Below are positions 56,901 through 64,000 of a stretch of DNA of 64,000 nucleotides, one piece after another (the first letter of the stretch is position 1; each line of letters starts with the position of its first letter). The notes below the pieces were generated by a model. That model did no database searches, was not told where the DNA came from, and saw only the letters and a program-made list of their open reading frames with translations. The translations under genes were made by a program, and so were the position numbers. Source of the DNA: Eunapius fragilis (lineage: Eukaryota > Porifera > Demospongiae > Spongillida > Spongillidae); assembly GCA_963681505.1 (NCBI GenBank), contig OY811974.1:12205412-12269411 (forward strand), in the 5' to 3' direction.

Positions 56901-59900
56901 CTCCTGACCAATACCCTAGAATTAGGCTGGCCAAAGGTAAAGAGATTGTCCAGCCACTTCAAGTACAGGTGATACCACTGACAGCTAGCCAGTTTTTTTT
57001 CTCTGAACATTTCACTACCAGGTGGCAATTGTCTGCCTAATCCTGCCCAATGTAAGCTATCAAGGCTTTCATATTTAATATTCCTGGATACTGTATGTGT
57101 TTATGTTCCTTCAGAAATTCTCAGTGGACATCAGGACTTCAACAATACAGTTCTCAATCTCACCTTCCCTGTTATACCCTCCTCTGGTGATAGTGATCTC
57201 AGTCCACTAGTTGGCATTGTGGATGACCTTATCAGTGAGGCAGAACAGCAGTTTGTTTGTGTCGTGAGGGTCTTAGATACCTCCCTGCTTTCATCTGGGC
57301 GTGTCATCATCACCAATGGTGCAACAGTCATCAGGATTGTTGATAATGATGGTAAGTCATATTGCCTGTCAATTCCAGACCACACAATGCACTGGGCTCA
57401 TTCACAAATTATTCAAGTGTGCCTGTTCCTAACAATGATATTGATAAGTTGATGGTGGTCATGTGTCCCACACCATTTAGGCTGCTTGGTACTTATAATG
57501 TATACTGTCAATGGTAAGTGCGACCCTCCGCCCCACCCTGATGGTGATATTGTTTGGTTTCACATTACCTATGCAACATCATACCTAGTGTTCCGGTTCG
57601 AACCGTTCGAACCGAACATCGAACTGAACCGGCTCCAATCGAACCGAAGTTACCGAACCTCGAACGGTTCGCGATCGCCAATTGTAAATTGTAGTTATAA
57701 TTGGCTGTTAATTAGCTCGCGCTGACTCGCGGGCGCGGTCCGTATATTATTGGTTCAACTGTTTTTACTATAAACGCGGACGCACAAACGTGTACATGTA
57801 TATGTATTAGGTAGCGGCGAATCATACATACAGTTATTGGTGATGGTTTATATACGCAATGAATATTTAATGAGCGGTTCGAAAGGTTCGAAATTCGTTC
57901 GAACCGAACTCGAACCGAACCGAACCTCGAACCGTTCGACACTGGTTCGAGCCGAACCGGAACACTAATCATACCTGCAGTCTCTAATGTACATTCGAAC
58001 AGAACAAGAACAACCATGCATGCAGTTTAAATAGAATACCAAACTACTAGTGCAATTATAACTATAACTCTTATAGTGACCCAAAATCAGAGGTATAACG
58101 TGTGTTCGTTTTGAATAACAGGAACAAAACCGTAGGTCATAAAAGGTATCAAACATGTAATGGGACTGGATCGTTGGTAAAAATCTTGATCTTGAGTGTA
58201 CGCATAACTAGCCGCACAGCTAACTTTACAATGTGTATTCAAGAGCATGTAGCGCAAGAAAGACACAAGGAACATATGACATCTCGCGGATCGTAGTGTT
58301 GTAGGACAATATGCCTTATGTCATTACCTGCCTACACATGTACACGGTTACCATTTCTACCATACACATATGCTATGTACTTGTACTAATTCCCTTCACC
58401 TTGTCGGCTGGACCTACCATTTGCTCACTCAAAAACACCTACTTTGTGACTGTCAGTGAATAATTAGTGAAGGGAACTAGAGGAATGGGGTGGTGGGGTG
58501 GGGGTGGTGGGGTGTTGTAATAAGATAAGTGTTATTGCATGGCATTATAGTTCCAATGTTCACGGATGTGAGGTGTGCAAAGTATAACATCTTATTGTTG
58601 CACTATTCAAGTTCTAAGTTAAGGGCATGATGAAAGTATGTGGGTCAGTGGGTGTACTTCTGAAACAGGACTTTCATTTAGGTTATCAATTCTTTTATCA
58701 GACAAGGTTAAGTACACAACGCATTGAAGGATTGCTAGGCTCTCTCTGAATGCCAATGGGGTGACTATATGTTTTATCCAACTCAACTATGCTCCCTACT
58801 AGGGAACATAGTTGCCTTCCTAAGAAACCCAGAACCTGCAGGTGACTACACCAGCACAGGAAACCACATAGGTGACCATGAATTATTTCAAGAAGATTTC
58901 AGATCATGGAGACAAAAAACCCTGAAGACTGCATACATGTACATAGTACATTTTACCTCATGTAACTCCCTAAATATTACTGGGCTAATACAATACATAT
59001 GCAGTCATTACACAATGTCACCTATTGTAAGAACATATTTAATAGCAAACGTAACCATGAATGACATTTATGGCTGCCTTAACTTACAACTGACTGGTTA
59101 GGGCATATGCCACATCCATCCTAACCAGGTTAATGCCCCAATCTTATTGATTTGTTGTATATCTAGTCTGTGTGTAGATGTTGTGTATGTTTAATAATAA
59201 GTGCATGGTTATGAATTTTAATGATGGCAGAACGTGACCTTATAGGGTAACTATATGAGGTATGTAAGGTACATGGATGGGTTTTGTGGATTGGCATATG
59301 CATTGTTTATGTGGCACATGTGTCTTTGTATGGACATGTCCTCATATGGGCATGTCCTCATATGGGCTAGCCACCTACTTCTGTCGCTGCAGCCATCTCA
59401 ATAGGCTTTGAGCAGACAGAGTACACCTTTACTAAAGGGGATGGCTTCCATTTTGACACATTAAGACTGGTCAAGGAAGGTGGAGTGGTGTCTGAACAGA
59501 CCTTTGATGTCCGGGTGACAGCAGAGAGCAGTGCAGTGGACAATCAGGCTGTATTTGGAGTGGACTATGATATAGGAGACGATTCAGAGCAGACTTTCAC
59601 CATAACACCAGACCAGCAATACCTTCCTATTGCCATCAATGTTAAGAGATGATGTATGTGTACGCGCATGCGCGTACGGCTGTTCTTGATTTTTGGTGTG
59701 TACGCTACGTGTGGTGCGCGTGAGCTGTGCCGTTATCAAAAAGCATCCTGTTGCTTGGTACCTTGTCATGGGGATAGGGCTGCGTAACATGGTGTCAGAA
59801 GTGGGATATCTGTAAAGAAATGGAGAAACAGTTGATTCCAGAGCCCATTGGGGAAGGGGACCTCAGCAGCCATTGGATACGTTTCAAAAGGGAGTTCACA

Positions 59901-61286
59901 CAGTTCCTGACAGCAACGGAGAAAGGAAGTGCAAGTGAACAGGTGAAGCTGGCTATATTCCTTAGGACAGTGGGCCCCCGGGTGAACGATTTGTACGAAA
60001 CGATGCCCTTCGCTGAGGGAGAGGATCGGGCGAAGTGGTCAGTGGTGTGTGGGAAATTGGACAGTTGGTGCGCTAGAAGAACGAGTAAGCACGTAAGACG
60101 CGACAAGTTTTTCCAGAACAGGAGGGGAACAGCGTAGATCAGTTTGTGACGGAAATTCGCAAGCAAGTTAAGGATTGTGAATTCGGGGATCTTAGGGACG
60201 ATTTGATGCTTCACGTATTGATTCGAGGCGTGGAGAGTGAGACGTTTATTTGAGACTGAAAACCTAGACCTGGAAAAAGCAATAAGAATGTGTCAAGCTA
60301 TGGAAGCCACTGCAGCAGACATGCAGTCTTTGGGGGTAAAGACAGAGTTGGGGGGAAAGGTGGCAGCCATTGATTCCAGGAATAGAAAAGGGAAAGGAGG
60401 CAGCTCTCAAAGAACTCCTATACAGTGGAAGTCGATGGACAACTCTTGCATCGGAATCGACAGTTCATCAAGCCCTCGTGGAACTCGCCACCGCTGGATT
60501 TGGGGTGTCCAGAACCAGAGTTAGACCAGTTACCTGGCCAGTCCAAAGATATTCCCAAGGACCGGGAACTGCCCAGTCCAGTGGGCCCAGTGCCATCCAT
60601 GGCAGTACCCAATGCGGTACCCAAATTGAAAAAACCAGGACCCAGCAGTGTGCCAAAGGTGCCCAAACAGAAAGCACCCCCTGATCATGAACCACCTTCT
60701 GGGGTTCCTGAGCCAAGGGTCGCCACTACTCGGTCTGGGAGGATCAGCAAGAAGCCTGAACGTTTTGTTGAACAATGTTAACTTAAGTGGGGGGGGGATG
60801 TTAAGAGATGATGTATGTGTACGCGCATGCGCGTACGGCTGTTCTTGATTTCTGGTGTGTACGCTACGTGTGGTGCGCGTGAGCTGTGCCGTTATCAAAA
60901 AGCATCCTGTTGCTTGGTACCTTGTCACGGGGATAGGGCTGCGTAACAATCAACATTTATGATGATGGTTCAGTTACTGGAACTAAAAAGGCCATCCTTA
61001 TTTCTGCTCGTTCTCCAAGTTCAGTTCCATATGACACACCACACAACCCCACTACAACAATAGTCATCTTGGATAACCATGGTGGGTTCATATGAGGGAT
61101 CACATGATCTGTTTGTAATGGTCATCTCTCCACATGCAGTGGCTATTGTTGGGTTTACTACTGGTGAGAAAGTTGTAAATGAAGGAGAAGGCTTTGGTGT
61201 GTGTGCAAGTGTCACTGAACCTGGTCCAAGTTTGGTGATGCTGTTAAACTTCTTTCTTGTCGTAGATCTAATCCCTCTCACTGCAG
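53820..61286 (+). CDS. Modular extracellular protein with Cys-rich and Calx-beta modules (two exons split by transposons)
   Basis: Exons: 53,820-53,978; 54,041-54,168 + 56,511-56,529; 56,588-56,782; 56,847-56,987; 57,115-57,351; 59,393-59,639 + 60,954-61,081; 61,140-61,286. Every exon starts and ends in phase 1, typical of shuffled animal extracellular modules. A Cys-rich exon leads, followed by repeats of the Calx-beta type: starts like VVSIGFRETDYTVTEG, AISIGFEQTEYTFTKG and VAIVGFTTGEKVVNEG; ends like FTVTILNGD, TVIRIVDND and TTIVILDN. Calx-beta modules bind calcium and occur in sponge adhesion and aggregation-factor-type proteins, so a cell-surface or matrix role is likely (inference). A hAT element and a Ty3/gypsy-derived element interrupt two exons. 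The 5' and 3' ends of the gene were not found. Confidence 0.75.
54041..56529 (+). CDS. Exon of the modular gene split by a hAT transposon
   Basis: The exon is 54,041-54,168 plus 56,511-56,529. Removing the hAT and one TCGCT copy gives 147 bases, phase 1 to 1, with no stop. The reading is NVYFGYVNGTFSANQIA up to the break and SFAVPD after it, then donor GATA|GTAAGTT. Joined phases and the conserved donor show this was coding before the insertion. As the DNA stands, the exon cannot be translated through. Confidence 0.7.
54169..56505 (-). mobile_element. 2.3-kb hAT transposon with 5-bp TSD
   Basis: The ends are CAAGCCCGTAGCCAGG and CCTGGCTATGGGCATG with poly-G/poly-C just inside. TSD TCGCT lies at 54,164-54,168 and 56,506-56,510. 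The transposase fragments are on the minus strand. The C-terminal part of the transposase is missing, so this copy is probably not autonomous. Confidence 0.9.
54713..56184 (-). pseudogene. hAT transposase (ZMYM1-like, DUF4371 type), frameshifted and truncated
   Basis: ATG at 56,184 (MPGRSQVKKIERERAAAF) is followed by a frame change near 56,110 in a T run. The frame to 55,241 carries a TTF-type zinc finger (FPRTFIGGCKRSFNYVW, KWLCYSVKLNGAFCMPCLLF). A second break near 55,300 and a third near 55,200 precede 55,150-54,713, which reads ARWYAILADEVTSHNTEHLA, EEFLAFIDIDRITGAEIADA, MRGQGHDGASNMS and CVHCSGHCLNL, as in DUF4371 proteins. Known hAT transposases continue to an alpha-helical insertion and a C-terminal dimerisation region; neither is found between 54,713 and the element end. 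Hence a dead copy. Confidence 0.85.
56588..56782 (+). CDS. Calx-beta-like exon 1 (C-terminal half of a repeat)
   Basis: Acceptor CTGCTACAG, donor GACG|GTGAGTG, phase 1 to 1. Reads RYIKTFTNNGVLSTKMTRLP ... ERVMPFTVTILNGD; the end matches the VTIxxND close of Calx-beta modules. The intron that follows is 64 bases. Confidence 0.65.
56847..56987 (+). CDS. Calx-beta exon 2 (N-terminal half of a repeat), apparent GC donor
   Basis: Acceptor CCACTCCAG; reads VVSIGFRETDYTVTEGAPPP ... VQVIPLTA. Alignment with the exon at 61,140-61,286, which ends DLIPLTAG|GTATGT, puts the donor at GCTA|GCCAGT. That gives phase 1, which the next exon needs. No GT donor in the correct phase was found before the TAA at 57,040. 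Confidence 0.6.
57115..57351 (+). CDS. Calx-beta exon 3 (C-terminal half)
   Basis: Acceptor TTCCTTCAG, donor GATG|GTAAGTC, phase 1 to 1. Reads ILSGHQDFNNTVLNLTFPVI ... DDLISEAEQQFVCVVRVLD ... ATVIRIVDND. The acidic D-x-x-x-E-x-E pattern before F and the final DND are typical of Calx-beta calcium-site regions. Confidence 0.75.
57586..57967. mobile_element. 382-bp hAT MITE with 8-bp TSD and TTCGAACC subterminal repeats
   Basis: The ends are TAGTGTTCCGGTTCGAACC and GAACCGGAACACTA. TSD ATCATACC is at 57,578-57,585 and 57,968-57,975. Both subterminal 80-100-base stretches are packed with TTCGAACCG/CGAACCGAA words. It lies in the intron between Calx-beta exons. Confidence 0.92.
57976..59392. other. 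Intron sequence; no further exon seen
   Basis: Long gap between Calx-beta exons 3 and 4. An open frame at 58,769-59,101 has no motif or splice support. Confidence 0.4.
59393..61081 (+). CDS. Complete Calx-beta exon split by an LTR element
   Basis: Exon 59,393-59,639 plus 60,954-61,081, counting one ATCAA. Removing the insertion joins ...DQQYLPIAIN directly to IYDDGSVTGTKKAILISA with no frame change, ending TTIVILDNHG at donor G|GTGGGT in phase 1. This is a full Calx-beta repeat of about 125 residues. As present, the reading frame enters the LTR and is broken. Confidence 0.75.
59640..59789 (+). repeat. Left LTR
   Basis: 150 bp, TG...CA. Contains the palindromic stretch GTACGCGCATGCGCGTAC. 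Confidence 0.92.
59820..60400 (+). pseudogene. gag-like fragment of the gypsy element
   Basis: ATG at 59,820 opens a 105-codon frame (MEKQLIPEPIGEGDLSSHW, then RFKREFTQFLTATEKG), typical of metazoan Ty3/gypsy gag starts. A frame change near 60,105 leads to VDQFVTEIRKQVKDC. Another near 60,240 leads to NLDLEKAIRMCQAMEATAA. It stops being gag near 60,400, where the pol tail begins. Confidence 0.75.
60415..60781 (+). pseudogene. 3' end of gypsy pol (integrase tail)
   Basis: The frame reads VDGQLLHRNRQFIKPS, then a proline-rich stretch and TRSGRISKKPERFVEQC to the TAA. RNR and TRSGRxxKKPxR are common in the C-terminal tails of Ty3/gypsy pol proteins. The deletion joint with gag lies near 60,400-60,425. 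Confidence 0.65.
60799..60948 (+). repeat. Right LTR
   Basis: 150 bp, same ends as the left LTR; two T-to-C differences were seen (GATTTCTGG and GTCACGGGG). Confidence 0.92.
61140..61286 (+). CDS. Calx-beta exon (N-terminal half of a further repeat)
   Basis: Acceptor CACATGCAG after a 58-base intron; donor GCAG|GTATGTG; phase 1 to 1. Reads VAIVGFTTGEKVVNEGEGFG ... VVDLIPLTA. The other half of the repeat should be further downstream but was not found before 64,000. Confidence 0.7.
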
Positions 61287-61334
<48 letters not shown>

Positions 61335-61535
61335 TATGTGTGTGTATGTGTGTGTGAATGTGCACATGTGTGATATACACTATGTTGTAAACAATTGCTT
61401 GCATTTGCCTCAAAAAATTTGAAAACAACAACATGTACATGTACCAAGTTATGTTTTAGTGGGGATCTTGAGCACCTGTTGTTGTATGATGTAATGAAAA
61501 AATGAGTAGTATTTTCAATACATTCTCATGCTGGG
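61287..61535. other. TG tract and intron sequence
   Basis: TG microsatellite at 61,290-61,326 directly after the donor. Nothing else supported. Confidence 0.5.
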
Positions 61536-61792
61536 GTGTACATACAGTATGGGGGAGGTGTACATACAGTATGGGGGAGGTGTGCATATAGTACAGGGGC
61601 TGTGTGCATACAGTATCGGGGAGGTGTACATATAGAACGGGGGAGGTGTGCATACAGTATGGGGGAGGTGTGCAGACAGTATGGGGGAGGTGTTCATACA
61701 GTATGGGGGAGGTGTGCATACAGTATGGGGGAGATGTGCATGCAGTATGGGGGAGGTGTGCATACAGTATGGGGGAGGTGTACATACAGTTT
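61536..61792 (+). repeat. 22-bp minisatellite, about 12 copies
   Basis: Units like GTGTGCATACAGTATGGGGG followed by AG repeat from 61,536. All six frames are open because the unit lacks stops, giving false ORFs of up to 129 codons. Confidence 0.93.
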
Positions 61793-61850
61793 ATTAGCGG
61801 TGGGTTGTAGCAATCGCTAAGAACACAAGGCCCTATAGATAACATCGCTA

Positions 61851-62536
61851 TCGGAAGTTTCGTTAGAAACTTCCATATAGGATTTGACCCCGACTATGAA
61901 TGTCATTAAAAAAACGCGACCCGTCTGTAACAACACTCCCGACGATCGGATCGTGTAGCTTGTTTTAGCAATCGATCTAGAAGTCAAAAATGAGTAGTTT
62001 CGTTTTTGTTTCATGTCGCTGAACCGCGTGGTTGTTGAGAACAAGAGTGTACTGCCCGTCCTCGTACCCAGTCTCGGAACAAGGGGCGGGTCGTCTTCTC
62101 ATTCTTCTCATTCTTCTTCTTCTTCTTCTCCTTCTTGGCAACGCATAACTCAGGACAGGAACATTTCTAAGCGATGAAAATTTCACCAATAGCTTCAGAA
62201 TCGGCTGGAGGACTCGCTTTTATATAATATATGAAAAAAAAAATAAAGAAAACAAGTAAATAAAAACATTCTCTACGAGAAAGTTGGTGGGATATAGGAT
62301 TTGATTATGACATTGGTGGTGTAAAAAGCAAGGAAACAAGGTCTTATCAGAAGGGAAAATGTCATAGTCCTATATTTAGCACACAAACGACACATGCCCT
62401 AGAAATGTGCTAAATATAGGACTATGACATTTTCCCTTCTGATAAGACCTTGTTTCCTTGCTTTTTACACCACCAATGTCATAATCAAATCCTATATCCC
62501 ACCAACTTTCTCGTAGAGAATGTTTTTATTTACTTG
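61851..62536 (+). mobile_element. Helitron-like element, second copy (686 bp)
   Basis: It starts TCGGAAGTTTCG after an A and ends ATTTACTTG before a T, as in the copy at 39,618. The 5' hairpin is GGAAGTTTC-GTTA-GAAACTTCC (61,853-61,874). The body shares ATATAGGATTTGACCCCGA and AACCGCGTGGTTGT with the first copy, then passes directly to the 3' palindrome. The basic-repeat gene is absent. Confidence 0.65.
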
Positions 62537-62537
62537 T
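62252..62537. repeat. Near-perfect 286-bp palindrome
   Basis: Arms of about 131 bases from ACAAGTAAATAAAAACATTC to its complement, with a loop of about 24 bases. Variants specific to this copy (GGGATATAGGATTTGATTAT) are in both arms. Confidence 0.92.
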
Positions 62538-64000
62538 AGGACATATTTTCCCAATGAGGGATATGGAAATTGTCGCAATGACCTAGGCACTACTGTTTAG
62601 TACTGTAATCTGACCTCATTAGGCCACAACCAATAGGACCATCAATCTGGTCTAGTAATCTGGTTGCAGGCACACTATGAATGAATATTAAAAGAGAAAC
62701 ATACACAAATTCTGAGGGTGGCAGGATTTCAAATTTTCAACATGCCATTTATTTAATGCCTTTTATCAGTAGGGCTAGAGATGGAACTTTATATAAGGAA
62801 TTGCAATATGATATCTCAGCCATGTGATATGGATACAAATACATTTTTAGTTGCAGGAACCTCACACCAATGTTGTTGGTCCATTCAAATCATCAGTTAT
62901 ATAAATTCCATATGACCTGATTTTGCTTGACATTGCTATCTCATTCACGGATTATTCAAGGACGTACATTGTAGCATGGGGTCACGCTCTTGGGCTCAAT
63001 CAAACTACATTCATTCCCATGTTAATCATATTGTTTACAGCATTGGATTACTTACTGCTCCACTGAAAAAATTTTAAGACTTTAACACCGATTCCATGTA
63101 AATCGAATGTTTATTCGGCCCATTTTGTCAAACTCACTTTTTGGAAAATGAGTCGGACGAGTGCTAACTGTCGCAACTTTGTGTGCGTAAATAGTAACCC
63201 AACCTTCTACACAATGTTTAGCCCCATTCTTAGCTTCTTACATCGTTCCACTCTTTACCAGTATTCGTCAGAAGTGAAACGGTTATACTGTCCCGAAAAA
63301 AAGTACACTTTTTTTCTGGGCCTTTTTAAAGTAACAAAGCTGTCCATATGTTCTTACCTTAACAAGAGATGTAAGCTTTCCTACAATTTTCGACTTTTTA
63401 CTAGTACGGAAGCATTGAAACCAGCTGTACTAAGTAGCTAGGTCGCTTTAGCCTCGACCCGGCCTTGACATGGATGGCACGTAATTCATCTTTTTTTGTT
63501 TTACCGCTGGTTCCTACATTCAGTGGGTAAAAGTTATAGATTGATACAACAATACAAAGTACAAACTATTGTTGCTCAATTGTAGTGTGCATGCATGTGC
63601 TCTGAAACACGCTTTAAGAGTTCAGGTTTGTTCCCGCAATTATGTGGTGGCCGAGATAGGCCTCGAATTCCTGCTTTCTCCACTGGGGAAAGTTTTTCTT
63701 AAAATCCAGCTGCTTATAGGTTACCCTGGCCTTGAGGTTGGTACACATTCATCACTACCCAGCATCCTTCCATGCTTACAACCAGCAGCACATGGAGCCT
63801 GTGGCTCCCTGCCAATGCTCTGGTACGCTGCTCTGATCTTCCCTGCAAGTGGAAGCTCAATTAGTCTAATTACTTTTTGCTGCAGCAGCTCATTAAGCCT
63901 GGAAATCACACTGTCAACAGAGATCTTTACCTTACCCAGCTTAGTAAACTCTCCAACTTTCCAACACTGATGTATAATGTGGCTTACCTTGGAAGTCAAC
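62538..64000. other. No gene recognised
   Basis: Open frames at 63,148-63,441 (+) and 63,721-63,999 (-) show no motif I know. The minus-strand one (LGKVKISVDSVISRLNELLQ) looks protein-like and could be an exon of a gene extending past the window. I cannot confirm it. Confidence 0.3.

Larger units (their letters stand above)
59640..60948 (+). mobile_element. Internally deleted Ty3/gypsy LTR retrotransposon
   Basis: Two 150-bp LTRs (59,640-59,789 and 60,799-60,948) begin TGTTAAGAGATG and end GCTGCGTAACA. They differ at two positions that I can see. TSD ATCAA is at 59,635-59,639 and 60,949-60,953. TGGTGTCAGAAGTGGG directly after the left LTR is a likely primer-binding site; AGTGGGGGGGGA before the right LTR is the polypurine tract. 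The interior keeps a gag start and the tail of pol but lacks protease, reverse transcriptase, RNase H and most of integrase. It can only move with help in trans. Confidence 0.92.

Noticed and set aside
57586..57700. GGTTCGAACC resembling a tRNA B box
   Set aside because: The word is repeated many times as a subterminal repeat of a hAT MITE; no A box, anticodon stem or acceptor stem could be folded around it.
61456..61845. 129-codon YCMHTSPILY repeat ORF on the minus strand
   Set aside because: Product of the 22-bp minisatellite.

Overview
The window reads as nuclear DNA of an early-branching animal, most likely a sponge (inference). The reasons are tiny GT-AG introns of 45-70 bases, a beta/gamma-crystallin exon, a scavenger-receptor (SRCR) exon, a chain of phase-1 Calx-beta exons, and many transposon types common in invertebrate genomes. 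It is not bacterial or viral: coding sequence is split by splice sites, and CA/TG, TA and poly-G tracts are everywhere. I saw no tRNA or rRNA gene, CRISPR array or operon.

Layout. 0-2.2 kb: the end of a beta/gamma-crystallin gene and a small cysteine-rich gene with three tiny introns. 2.9-9.0 kb: nested fold-back repeats. 9-20.8 kb: mostly non-coding, with several terminal-inverted-repeat (TIR) elements, a weak gene candidate and a broken transposon gene. 21.2-38.8 kb: a 17.6-kb palindromic element (FB2) with arms of about 4 kb. Its left arm carries a 4.96-kb Academ-type transposon encoding a FEN1/XPG-like nuclease. Its right arm carries a 3.8-kb element (E1) built from inverted arrays of a 33-bp repeat around a decayed BEN-like gene. 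38.9-46.0 kb: a related 7.1-kb element (FB3), itself invaded by a Helitron-like element. 46.4-51.3 kb: a second E1 copy in the opposite orientation. 51.4-61.3 kb: exons of a modular extracellular protein (SRCR, Cys-rich and Calx-beta modules). Two of these exons are split, one by a hAT DNA transposon and one by an internally deleted Ty3/gypsy element. 61.5-64 kb: a 22-bp minisatellite, a second Helitron-like copy and sequence without a recognisable gene.

How it fits together. Paired repeat copies let several insertions be read against an unoccupied copy of the same site, giving exact ends and target-site duplications (TSDs). Four elements share 5-bp TSDs and CA...TG ends, and one of them carries a hAT transposase, so they may be one mobilisation group. 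The Helitron-like element has a 5' hairpin maintained by compensating base changes and a near-perfect palindrome of about 290 bp at its 3' end. The host adhesion gene keeps frame and intron phase exactly when the two insertions are removed, so the insertions look recent. All similarity calls come from reading motifs by eye; no database search was made.
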